From: an uncultured Veillonella sp.
Lineage (GTDB): Bacteria; Bacillota; Negativicutes; Veillonellales; Veillonellaceae
NCBI RefSeq assembly: GCF_900545205.1
Contig: NZ_UQYC01000027.1
Location: 1-22,130 of the forward strand
Length of the DNA stretch: 22,130 nt
Direction of reading: 5' to 3'
Under the pieces are notes generated by a model that worked only from the letters and a program-made list of their open reading frames with translations, had not been told where the DNA came from and made no database searches. A program made the position numbers and the translations under genes. Position 1 is the first letter of the stretch. Each line of letters opens with the position of its first letter. Below, piece by piece: positions 6,126 through 13,637 of this stretch.

Positions 6126-7232
6126 ATGTCAGTATATATTCATGGTGGGCTTAGAATCCCTATAGGCGTATTACATGGACAATATAGAAATATGAGACCT
6201 GAAATGTTAGGAGCTCAACTCATTAATGAATTAATCAATCGTTATGATATTTCACAAGTGGATGGGATCTTTTGTGGTAATGCAGTTGGTACAGGTGGGA
6301 ATATTGGTCGCCTTATGGGGCTCATGACTAATTTACCGAATTCTGTTCCTGGGATTACCGTAGATATGCAATGTGCATCAGCCTTGATGAGTATTGAGAT
6401 GGCCTATACACATATTGCATCAGGTGTTATGGATTCGGCTATTGCTGGTGGTATTGAAAGTTCTTCATTACAGCCCGATAGGATGTATGCAGCTGGTGAT
6501 AATCGTGAAGGCCTATATAAGGTTGCTCAGTTTAGCCCTAACGATTGTTCTCCTCTAGCTATGTTAGAAGGGGCAGAGAGGACGATTCAAAAGCATAATG
6601 TACTCAAGGAAGATTTATATCCATACATTATTGGCAGTCACCAACGGGCCATTGAGGCCTTAGATAATCCATATTTGCAATCTTATATTATGCCTATTAC
6701 CATCGATGGAAAAGCATGTGTAGATGAATGTATTCGCCCTAAGATGAATGAGAAACTATTATCACGTATGAAGCCTTTATTAGGACCTAATTCCATTACA
6801 AATGCAGGCAATGCTTGTTTAACTCATGATGGCGCGGCTTTTGTATACGTATCTAATGAAAAAGGGCCCTTTAGAATTCATAGTATTATGCCTTGGGCGG
6901 GAAATCCTCAGTTTAGTCCAGAAGGAGCTTTAGAAAGCACAGAAGCGATTTTAAAACGCACTGGTCTAACGATGGATGATATTGATGTAGTAGAGTGGAA
7001 CGAAGCCTTTGCTATCATTGATGTTCTCTTCAATAAGGCCTATCCTAAGCATTTAGAAAAATATAATAAATTGGGTGGTGCCTTAGCGTATGGACATCCT
7101 TATGGCTGTTCTGGTGCTATATTAGCTCTTCATTGTATGGCTGCTTTAGAATCTTGTAATGGTCGCTATGGTTTGTGTGCTATTGCCGGTGCAGGCGGTA
7201 CAGGAACTGCTTTGATTATGGAACGAATGTAA
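6126..7232 (+). CDS. Thiolase-family protein (YhfS-like) with altered active site
   Basis: A 368-residue thiolase-superfamily protein. The ATG at 6126 is preferred over an in-frame ATG at 6069 because it has TAGGAG six bases upstream, and the earlier start lies inside the terminator. Thiolases exchange acyl groups between CoA and acetyl-CoA, either cleaving 3-ketoacyl-CoA or joining two acyl-CoAs. Visible motifs are the nucleophile C83 (MQCASALMS), NAGNACLTHDGAA, NEAFAI, and H324 in GGALAYGHPYGCSGA. The C-terminal motif normally reads CIGGGxG; the ungapped alignment of GRYGLCAIAGAGGTG puts alanine (A354) where the second catalytic cysteine belongs. The gene sits between bioY and an acyl-CoA ligase, like Bacillus YhfS beside YhfU and YhfT. 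The ligase ATG follows its stop by one base. Substrate unknown; activity may differ from a classical thiolase. Confidence 0.85.
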   Translation: MSVYIHGGLRIPIGVLHGQYRNMRPEMLGAQLINELINRYDISQVDGIFCGNAVGTGGNIGRLMGLMTNLPNSVPGITVDMQCASALMSIEMAYTHIASGVMDSAIAGGIESSSLQPDRMYAAGDNREGLYKVAQFSPNDCSPLAMLEGAERTIQKHNVLKEDLYPYIIGSHQRAIEALDNPYLQSYIMPITIDGKACVDECIRPKMNEKLLSRMKPLLGPNSITNAGNACLTHDGAAFVYVSNEKGPFRIHSIMPWAGNPQFSPEGALESTEAILKRTGLTMDDIDVVEWNEAFAIIDVLFNKAYPKHLEKYNKLGGALAYGHPYGCSGAILALHCMAALESCNGRYGLCAIAGAGGTGTALIMERM

Positions 7233-7233
7233 A

Positions 7234-8529
7234 ATGACAATTATTGAACGGTTACGACAATATAAAGACTTAAAGCCTCATAAGGTTGCTCTTATTGTAG
7301 ATGATACACAGTATACATATGGTGAATTGTATGATGCTATTCTTTCAATAGATCTTGATGATACTAGTGGTATCGTACATCTTACTCAAGTTAAAGAAAC
7401 ATTAAAAAATAAAGTTCTTTTAATTCAGAGTCAATCCTTTTTAGAACAACTTGTACAATGGTTAGGTGCATTGTATAGATGTTACATTCCTATGGTATGC
7501 CATAATGAAATGGATACTGAGTATATAGACGAATTAGCTCATATTATAGCTGATGAAGGCGTGTTACCATTAACTGATTTTGGTGTACTTACATCAGGTA
7601 CTACGGGGCGTCCTAAACCGTTGTGGAGAAAAGAGGAATCGTGGCGAGAGTTTTTTGATATTCAAAATAATATCTTTCATATAAATGAAGATACAAAAAT
7701 CTTTTTGCAAGGCAGCTTTAGTTTTACTGGTGTTAGTAATATGGTTGTTGCTGTCTTATGGGCAGGGGGGACTATTGTTACTACCAGTTCCTTGCGTCCT
7801 ACTCGATGGATTGAGCTGCTTGAAAGATATGAAGTAGATCATATCTATGCTCTTCCTACAAAACTTAGATTGCTCATAAGGCATTGTAAATGTAAATTAT
7901 CTGCGATTAACTATATTATTGCTGGCTCACAAGTGCTTGATCGTCATTTGATGGAGCAGTTGCAACAGCTATGTCCTAATATGGAGTTTATTCTGTATTA
8001 TGGTGCTTCTGAGCTTAACTATATAACCTATTGCACAGGTAAAGAGTGGCTAGACCGAGAAGGCACTGTGGGCAGGCCATTCCCAACGGTCCGAATTAAA
8101 GCAGATGATGGGGTTATATATGTAACTACAAAATATCATATTGAAGGTATTTCCGATACATATACCGTTAATGATTGTGGTTATATAGATACACAGGGGT
8201 ATCTTATGTTTACTGGGCGACAAGGCGATGTGGTAAACAAGGGGGGCTATAAAATATCTATTCCCTCCATGGAAACTTATTTGCAATCTATAGATGGTGT
8301 CTCAGAAGTAGCTATTATCGATATCATAGATGATGTAAAAGGGGAAGATTTTGTAGCATATATGGTGTTGGAGGATAATGTTCTAGTCGCCGATGTTATG
8401 GAAATAATTCGGCATCATAGACCTTCCATAGAATGGCCAAAATCGATTTACTCTATTCCTATGTTACCTCTTACGGAATGCTCAAAAATTGATAAACGAA
8501 AGCTAAAAGAGTGGTATAATAAAGGGTAA
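7234..8529 (+). CDS. AMP-forming acyl-CoA ligase (YhfT-like), compact
   Basis: A 431-residue member of the ANL adenylate-forming superfamily, which activates a carboxylic acid with ATP and transfers it to CoA. The P-loop is LTSGTTGRPK (119-128), the A5 motif is YYGASE (255-260), the DxGY motif is around 314-317, GRQGDVVNKGG (328-338) is the hinge region, and K418 in ECSKIDKRKL is the catalytic lysine of the small C-terminal domain. All key residues are present, although the protein is roughly 50-120 residues shorter than common family members, mostly in the N-terminal part. It starts one base after the thiolase stop, so the two are translationally linked. Bacillus YhfT is the closest contextual match, in a BirA-controlled operon with a BioY homologue. 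The substrate cannot be read from the sequence; a fatty acid or dicarboxylate is possible. Confidence 0.85.
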   Translation: MTIIERLRQYKDLKPHKVALIVDDTQYTYGELYDAILSIDLDDTSGIVHLTQVKETLKNKVLLIQSQSFLEQLVQWLGALYRCYIPMVCHNEMDTEYIDELAHIIADEGVLPLTDFGVLTSGTTGRPKPLWRKEESWREFFDIQNNIFHINEDTKIFLQGSFSFTGVSNMVVAVLWAGGTIVTTSSLRPTRWIELLERYEVDHIYALPTKLRLLIRHCKCKLSAINYIIAGSQVLDRHLMEQLQQLCPNMEFILYYGASELNYITYCTGKEWLDREGTVGRPFPTVRIKADDGVIYVTTKYHIEGISDTYTVNDCGYIDTQGYLMFTGRQGDVVNKGGYKISIPSMETYLQSIDGVSEVAIIDIIDDVKGEDFVAYMVLEDNVLVADVMEIIRHHRPSIEWPKSIYSIPMLPLTECSKIDKRKLKEWYNKG

Positions 8530-8530
8530 T
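8511..8530 (+). promoter_or_regulatory. Extended -10 promoter, copy 1 of a 20-bp shared sequence
   Basis: GTGGTATAATAAAGGGTAAT overlaps the last codons of the acyl-CoA ligase and contains a TGGTATAAT extended -10 element. The identical 20 bases occur again at 16949-16968 before the ABC-F gene. TTGATA (8489-8494) lies upstream, but with a 20-bp spacer, too long to be a good -35. Confidence 0.5.
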
Positions 8531-8556
8531 CGTTTTTACTATTATAAGGAGGCATC

Positions 8557-9555
8557 ATGCAGATTAATAAAGCGGCGCTAGAGATTTTCGATTTTACGTC
8601 TTCTTTAGCTGTATACTCTGAACATGAATTAAAGGTTGGCGATCAAGCTATTCATGATTATATTGCAAATCATGTAGTTAAGGCGTTCAAAGACCCCGGT
8701 GCTAGAACAGGTACCTTGCATGATGCAAGTCCATTTGGTAAACAATTAGTCGATTATAAAAATGGAGACCTCAAGTTTATAGAGTTATCTAAGAATTTAG
8801 GTGAAAGCTTGTTTACCTATATGAAACAAGCGACGGACTCCGTTGTTATCGATACGATTATTTGTGAAGCTGTTACGGATGCATCTTATATCTGCATTCT
8901 TCTGTGCCAAGCTCATGATGCTTTTACTCATCAACTATTTAGTGAAGATGATGGCAGTTTAGCTACAGAACTTGTTTCTCATAAGGCTGTGTTGCCTATG
9001 CCTTCACAAAAGTTACGCGCCTTTGCATCCATTAATTTGCATGATTTTAGCGTTCGAATTTTTGAACCGAAAGGTGAATTTGATGGTGAAGTATCCTATA
9101 TCTTAGCAGATAAGGTTTTGCAATTAGGCACTAACCAATCATCTAGAGATACGGTGAAAAAGGTGAAAGCTATCGTAGATAAGGTGGCTCAAGCCCATGA
9201 GTCAGATGGTGTCGTTGAATTGACGATTGCAAAGTCTATGATTGCGAAAAATGCAGAAGTATCTGATACAGTAGATCCTGTTCGCATTGTGGAAGAGGTA
9301 TTTAAAGCCAATCCTGTTCAACAAGAGGCGGCTAAGAAAGAATTAGCTGATGCGGATATGATGAGGCCTCTACCTGTTAATCGAGAGTTTGCTACGAAGG
9401 TTGGTGAACATCATAAGATTAAAACCGATACGGGCATTGAAATTTCTTTTCCTGTAGAGTATATGAAAAATCGCGAGTTCATTGAAATCAAAACTAATGA
9501 TGATGGAACCTTGCGTATTGAACTAAAAAATATTAATAAAATCGTAAATAAATAG
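8557..9555 (+). CDS. Nucleoid-associated protein, NA37/YejK (NdpA) family
   Basis: A 332-residue cytoplasmic protein of the bacterial nucleoid-associated NA37 family, whose E. coli member YejK binds DNA and interacts with topoisomerases; the precise role in Firmicutes is not settled. Supporting features are the length (E. coli YejK is 335), an N-terminal start MQINKAALEIFD, a central segment LRAFASINLHDFSVRIFEP, and the C-terminal KIKTDTGIEISFPVEYMKNR, which resembles the family's conserved 'IKFD..GLSLSF...LG..V..D' ending. The strong ribosome binding site AAGGAGG fixes the start. It probably has its own promoter at 8511-8530, so it is likely not part of the biotin-linked cluster although only 27 bp follow it. 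An AT-rich inverted repeat lies downstream. Confidence 0.8.
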   Translation: MQINKAALEIFDFTSSLAVYSEHELKVGDQAIHDYIANHVVKAFKDPGARTGTLHDASPFGKQLVDYKNGDLKFIELSKNLGESLFTYMKQATDSVVIDTIICEAVTDASYICILLCQAHDAFTHQLFSEDDGSLATELVSHKAVLPMPSQKLRAFASINLHDFSVRIFEPKGEFDGEVSYILADKVLQLGTNQSSRDTVKKVKAIVDKVAQAHESDGVVELTIAKSMIAKNAEVSDTVDPVRIVEEVFKANPVQQEAAKKELADADMMRPLPVNREFATKVGEHHKIKTDTGIEISFPVEYMKNREFIEIKTNDDGTLRIELKNINKIVNK

Positions 9556-9563
9556 TAATGAAA

Positions 9564-9599
9564 AATATATTTATCGATAGAAATATATTATGGTATGAT
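9564..9599 (+). promoter_or_regulatory. Inverted repeat and candidate promoter before ybaK
   Basis: AATATATTT (9564-9572) and AAATATATT (9581-9589) form a perfect 9-bp inverted repeat with an 8-base loop. Right after it, TATGGTATGAT holds a TGG-TATGAT extended -10 element (TATGAT at 9594-9599), about 37 bases before the ybaK GTG. The repeat may be an operator or a weak 3' end for the upstream gene. Confidence 0.4.
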
Positions 9600-9635
9600 T
9601 AAATTTATTTGTTATGCTAGTATATGGAGGTTATA

Positions 9636-10127
9636 GTGGGTAAAGAGAAACATAAAAAAACAAATGCATTACGTATTTTAGATACTCATAAGATACCTTA
9701 TAGTATTAGCGAATATGAGTGGTCTGAAGAGCGTGCTGCAGGCCTTCATGTAGTAGAAGCTTTAGGACTCGATGAAAAACAAGTCTTTAAAACACTAGTT
9801 GGTAAGGGCGATAAAACAGGGTTTGTAGTATTCTGTATTCCAGTGGCTGAAGAGCTAGATATGAAACAAGCGGCTCGTGTCAGTCATAATAAGTCTGTAG
9901 AACTGGTTCATGTTAAGGACTTACTAGGTATTACCGGATACTTACGGGGCGGATGTTCTCCAGTGGGGATGAAAAAATCATTTCCTACCTATTTTGATGC
10001 CACAATGGAGCCTCAAGAGTTTGTATATGTAAGCGCTGGTCTACGAGGCATGCAGATGAAGGTAAATCCAAAGAACTTGGCCTCTGTTGTAAATGCTGAA
10101 TTTGTATCACTTACAATGGATCATTAA
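9636..10127 (+). CDS. ybaK: Cys-tRNA(Pro)/Cys-tRNA(Cys) deacylase, YbaK/EbsC family
   Basis: YbaK hydrolyses cysteine mis-attached to tRNA(Pro), a translation-quality function acting in trans to prolyl-tRNA synthetase. The protein has 163 residues from GTG at 9636. This start is chosen over ATG at 9624 because that ATG overlaps the GGAGG (9626-9630) serving the GTG five bases later. Family marks are TNALRILDTHKIPYS, EERAAGLHVVEALGL, VFKTLVGKG with the conserved lysine, GYLRGGCSPVGMKK and YVSAGLRGMQMKVNP. The length matches the family (E. coli YbaK has 159). It heads a close run of genes: RNase HI follows after 9 bp, then the epimerase and DUF1294 genes after 22 and 20 bp, so these are probably one transcript without an obvious common pathway. 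Confidence 0.92.
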   Translation: MGKEKHKKTNALRILDTHKIPYSISEYEWSEERAAGLHVVEALGLDEKQVFKTLVGKGDKTGFVVFCIPVAEELDMKQAARVSHNKSVELVHVKDLLGITGYLRGGCSPVGMKKSFPTYFDATMEPQEFVYVSAGLRGMQMKVNPKNLASVVNAEFVSLTMDH

Positions 10128-10136
10128 GAGGTACGT

Positions 10137-10862
10137 ATGGCAAAGAAGTTTTATGCAGTTCGTCAAGGCCGTGTACCAGGAGTTTATACTACATGGGCAG
10201 ATTGTGAGAAACAGGTAAAGGGTTTTGGCGGTGCTATCTACAAATCTTTCCCTACAGAAGCAGAAGCACGTGCCTTTGTAGATGATTCAGGATTATCCTT
10301 GAGTGATTTCATGAGTGCTAAACGGAGCGAACCTAAATCGCCACAAGCAGTTAAGTCTAAATCTATGAATTCTAGACCTATAGGATTTAGTTCTAAAGTT
10401 CAAAATAAGGTATCTCCAGATGTGGTGAAACCAGATTTTACTAAGGCCGACCATATTATTGCTTATATTGATGGTAGTTATAATAAAGGCACCAATACAG
10501 TTGGCGCTGGTGGCGTTATCTTCTTGAATGGGTCTAAGGAGACTTTTTCATTTCCTTCGAATGATGAACGATATACATCATTTTGGAATGTAGCTGGTGA
10601 GCTACTAGCTGCTATGTATGTTATGAAATATGCCATTGACCGTGGTATTCCAGAATGTTCCCTATATTATGATTATATGGGAATAGAAATGTGGGCTATT
10701 AAACGATGGAAACGCAATAATGCACTGACTCAACATTATGCTGCGTTTTATGACTCTATAAAAGACCGTGTGCGCGTACACTTTCACAAGGTAGCTGCTC
10801 ATACGGGTGATACATATAATGAAATGGCTGATATACTAGCCAAACAAGGCGCGGGAATTTAA
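10137..10862 (+). CDS. rnhA: Ribonuclease HI with N-terminal viroplasmin-like domain
   Basis: RNase HI cuts the RNA strand of RNA-DNA hybrids during replication and R-loop removal. The 241-residue protein has two parts. Residues 1-48 (KFYAVRQGRVPGVYTTWADCEKQVKGF) are the caulimovirus viroplasmin-like domain that binds hybrids and raises affinity in eukaryotic and some bacterial RNases H1. After a basic, serine-rich linker, residues ~106-241 form the catalytic domain. The acidic residues D112 (AYIDGSY), E155 (AGELLAA), D179 (LYYDYMG) and D232 (EMADILA) fit the D-E-D-D active site, with H222 (AAHTGDTYN) as the usual mobile histidine. The start is fixed by AGAGGT shortly upstream. Confidence 0.93.
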   Translation: MAKKFYAVRQGRVPGVYTTWADCEKQVKGFGGAIYKSFPTEAEARAFVDDSGLSLSDFMSAKRSEPKSPQAVKSKSMNSRPIGFSSKVQNKVSPDVVKPDFTKADHIIAYIDGSYNKGTNTVGAGGVIFLNGSKETFSFPSNDERYTSFWNVAGELLAAMYVMKYAIDRGIPECSLYYDYMGIEMWAIKRWKRNNALTQHYAAFYDSIKDRVRVHFHKVAAHTGDTYNEMADILAKQGAGI

Positions 10863-10884
10863 CTTTCTCAGAAAGGAGGGTGTT

Positions 10885-11808
10885 ATGAATATATGTGTTA
10901 CAGGTGGAGCCGGTTTTATTGGTTCCCATCTCGTTGATCGATTAATTGAATTGGGGCACAATGTGCTCGTTATAGATAATTTATCTACAGGTATGCGTTC
11001 TTTTGTACATGATTCTGCTCAATTTATTGAGATGGATGTACGAGATCCAAAATTATTATCTGTTTTTGAAGAGTTTAAGCCCTCTATTGTATTTCATGAG
11101 GCTGCTCAAACTATGGTTCAATCCTCTATGGAGAATCCAAGTTATGACTGTGATGTTAATTTGTTAGGGCTTATTAATGTACTTGATGCCTGTCGTAAGG
11201 TGAAAGTTGAACAATTCTTAATGCCTTCTTCGGCTGCTGTGTATGGGGACTTAGCAGTATTACCATTGACAGAAGAACTAAGTGGTATGCCATCATCCTT
11301 CTATGGTTTGACTAAGCTTACTGCAGAAGGGTATTTACGTATCTATCGTGAAGCTTTCGGGTTAAATACAGTGTGCTTTAGATATGCCAATGTATATGGT
11401 CCACGTCAAGGTGATGGTGGTGAAGGTGGCGTTATTAGTATTTTCAATCGTTTAATCGTTGAAGGTAAGCCTTTAACCGTATATGGTGATGGGGAACAAA
11501 CAAGAGACTTCATTTATGTAGAAGATGTGGTAGAAGCTAATATTAAGGCTATGGGCAATACTAGCTGTACAGGTATTTATAACGTGTCTACCAATACGGG
11601 AACATCTGTTAATGAGTTGATTACACGATTCAGATCTATTAGTGGTGCTGATTTTATGGTTCATTATGAAGACGAACGCATAGGGGATATCAAACATTCA
11701 CGTTTAAGTAATGCAAAGGCAGAACGTGATTTTGGATTTGTAGCTTCAACAACATTAGATGAAGGCTTACAAAAAACATTAGAATATTTTAAAGCTCATC
11801 ATAAGTAA
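10885..11808 (+). CDS. NAD-dependent sugar-nucleotide epimerase, GalE-like
   Basis: An extended short-chain dehydrogenase of 307 residues. The Rossmann motif TGGAGFIGS is at residues 6-14, the NAD-ribose aspartate in VIDNLSTG (30-36), the active-site serine region in PSSAAVYG (114-121) and the catalytic Y140/K144 in YGLTK. These support oxidation and reduction of a UDP-sugar at C4. RYANVYGPRQ and YGDGEQTRDFIYVEDV are typical of UDP-glucose or UDP-GlcNAc 4-epimerases of the bacterial-archaeal branch. The substrate cannot be decided. A more canonical galE lies about 1.8 kb downstream, so this paralogue may serve another sugar nucleotide, perhaps for LPS. It starts after a strong AAAGGAGGG. Confidence 0.9.
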   Translation: MNICVTGGAGFIGSHLVDRLIELGHNVLVIDNLSTGMRSFVHDSAQFIEMDVRDPKLLSVFEEFKPSIVFHEAAQTMVQSSMENPSYDCDVNLLGLINVLDACRKVKVEQFLMPSSAAVYGDLAVLPLTEELSGMPSSFYGLTKLTAEGYLRIYREAFGLNTVCFRYANVYGPRQGDGGEGGVISIFNRLIVEGKPLTVYGDGEQTRDFIYVEDVVEANIKAMGNTSCTGIYNVSTNTGTSVNELITRFRSISGADFMVHYEDERIGDIKHSRLSNAKAERDFGFVASTTLDEGLQKTLEYFKAHHK

Positions 11809-11828
11809 GGTATATAAGGTTTGGGGAC

Positions 11829-12107
11829 ATGAGTGATACACAATTCTGGGTTACTGTAGGGCTATGGAATCTAATTGTATTTAGCATGTATGGATATGAT
11901 AAGCTATGTGCTATTAAGGGGTATAATCGGATTTCAGAGTTCACATTATTATTTTTAGCATTTGCCTTTGGCGGCCTTGGTGCGCTATTGGGCATGGTTA
12001 TTTGGCGTCATAAGACTTTAAAGCTTAAGTTTAAACTAGCTATCCCTATTGCATTGTTATGGTCTGTTTATGCAGTGGGGTTTGGTTATGGTTTGTGGGT
12101 GAATTGA
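11829..12107 (+). CDS. DUF1294 small membrane protein
   Basis: A 92-residue integral membrane protein of the DUF1294 family; no function is established. Three hydrophobic segments lie at about residues 6-22, 40-59 and 70-91. The family signature is clear: YGYDKLCAIKGYNRISEFTLL (22-42), then GGLGALLGM and the conserved RHKTLKLKF (60-68). Only a weak ribosome binding site (GGGG) precedes the ATG. It follows the epimerase after 20 bp and is probably the last gene of that transcript; a promoter for pgi follows in the next gap. Confidence 0.85.
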   Translation: MSDTQFWVTVGLWNLIVFSMYGYDKLCAIKGYNRISEFTLLFLAFAFGGLGALLGMVIWRHKTLKLKFKLAIPIALLWSVYAVGFGYGLWVN

Positions 12108-12139
12108 TTGCATAAACTAATATTTTATTCATTGTTTTA

Positions 12140-12148
12140 TGGTATAAT
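12140..12148 (+). promoter_or_regulatory. Extended -10 promoter of pgi
   Basis: TGGTATAAT is a perfect -10 with the TGn extension, 43 bases before the pgi ATG. No good -35 is visible at 16-18 bp upstream, as allowed for extended -10 promoters. Confidence 0.6.
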
Positions 12149-12191
12149 GAGTAGAATATTGTACATAAAATGTCAGTGAAGGAGATATTTG

Positions 12192-13628
12192 ATGTTGCGA
12201 TTACAATCGGGGTTCGAGTTAGATTACGCTAACATATATAATGAAAGTTGCATACAAGAACGAGACGTAATAAACTTTGAGCGTGCTATACAAAATGTTT
12301 GGCGCCATACCAATATTTTACGCTCTACAGGCTTTGAAGAAGGCCATGTTTCCAAGGACGGCTTGCCTGAACCGGTATTGTTTTACCAACTTCCTTATAT
12401 TTCTGAAGATGGTATTAATACACCTGCAATGCTAAAACGTCTTTATGAATTGAGGGACTATGCTCGCCATAATATTGATACAGTTGTATCTGTAGGTATT
12501 GGTGGTTCTTATTTGGGTAGTAAGGTTATTTTTGATGTTCAATGTGGTGCATTTTGGAATAATCTTAGTACGGAAGAACGCAACGGATATCCACGGATGT
12601 ATTTTGCTGGATTTAACGTAGATGGTGATTATTTATCAGGCCTTATTCGTACCTTAGAGTATCAAGCTCAGAAAAAAGGACCCGACTATAAGGTGATGCT
12701 CGTTATCACCTCTAAGTCTGGCTCTACTATCGAACCAATGGCTAATTTCATGATTTTGGAAAAAGCATTGCAAGATCGGAATATAAATTATGAAGTAGTA
12801 GCTGTTACCGATACGTCTGATGATGAACATCCTACAGTTCTACGTTCTATGGCACTAGAAAATCATTGGAAAACCTATAGTATTCCCTATGGTGTTGGCG
12901 GTCGTTTCTCTGTGTTTACAGAGGTTGGCTTTGTAACGGCGGCTCTTGTGGGCTTTGATATTGAGGGGTTCTTAGCTGGTGCAGCTTCAATGGATGCTGC
13001 TTGCCAAGAAGAGGATATTTTCAAAAATCCTGCTTTATTAAGTGCATTGCTAAAATATATTGCGTCCGAACGTTATGGTCGTATTATTGAGGTGTTTATG
13101 CCTTATGGGGAAGCCCTTCATTCCTTATCTGATTGGTATGTACAGCTATTGTCCGAATCGTTAGGTAAGATGAGTAATACATGCTTACCTTATGGTCGTA
13201 CACCAGTTGCGGCAGTAGGAACTATGGATATGCATGCTCAAGTACAAGAGCATCAAGAAGGTCGCCTTAATAAGGTCGTTCAATTTATTAAGGTTAAAGA
13301 GTGGCAACATAATCTTGTAGTGCCTAATACACATAGTCAATATGAACGATTGCAAGCACTTGGTAATGTAGGCATTTGTGATATTCTCAATATTGCATTA
13401 GATGCTAATAGAGAGGCTTTATCTAGTGACAATCGCTTTAATATGACGATAACTGTACCAACATTAAATGCATTCCATTTAGGGGAAATCATGTTTATGC
13501 ATTGTTGGGCTGTTTACTTTGAATCTATTTTTGCTGGTGTAGACGCTTTCGATCAACCAGGTGTTGAAGTTTATAAACGTCTCATCGGTCCAAAATTGGC
13601 TCATGTAAAGGATGGAGAGAATTCATAA
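12192..13628 (+). CDS. pgi: Glucose-6-phosphate isomerase
   Basis: Pgi interconverts glucose-6-phosphate and fructose-6-phosphate; in a lactate-fermenting organism it would mainly run in the gluconeogenic direction. The protein has 478 residues from ATG 12192; a TTG one codon earlier is not needed because AAGGAGA lies seven bases before the ATG. Conserved sugar-phosphate-isomerase motifs are SVGIGGSYLGS (100-110), ITSKSGST (172-179) for phosphate binding, GGRFSVFTEVG (236-246, the classical GGRxS signature), SESLGK with the catalytic glutamate region, EHQEG with the ring-opening histidine, and QPGVEVYKRL near the C-terminus with the catalytic lysine. It has its own promoter and is followed by galE after 9 bp, pointing to a small operon for UDP-hexose supply. 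Confidence 0.96.
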   Translation: MLRLQSGFELDYANIYNESCIQERDVINFERAIQNVWRHTNILRSTGFEEGHVSKDGLPEPVLFYQLPYISEDGINTPAMLKRLYELRDYARHNIDTVVSVGIGGSYLGSKVIFDVQCGAFWNNLSTEERNGYPRMYFAGFNVDGDYLSGLIRTLEYQAQKKGPDYKVMLVITSKSGSTIEPMANFMILEKALQDRNINYEVVAVTDTSDDEHPTVLRSMALENHWKTYSIPYGVGGRFSVFTEVGFVTAALVGFDIEGFLAGAASMDAACQEEDIFKNPALLSALLKYIASERYGRIIEVFMPYGEALHSLSDWYVQLLSESLGKMSNTCLPYGRTPVAAVGTMDMHAQVQEHQEGRLNKVVQFIKVKEWQHNLVVPNTHSQYERLQALGNVGICDILNIALDANREALSSDNRFNMTITVPTLNAFHLGEIMFMHCWAVYFESIFAGVDAFDQPGVEVYKRLIGPKLAHVKDGENS

Positions 13629-13637
13629 GGGGGAACT

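Noticed and set aside
9624..9635. ATG start for ybaK
   Set aside because: It overlaps the GGAGG at 9626-9630, which is correctly spaced for GTG 9636.
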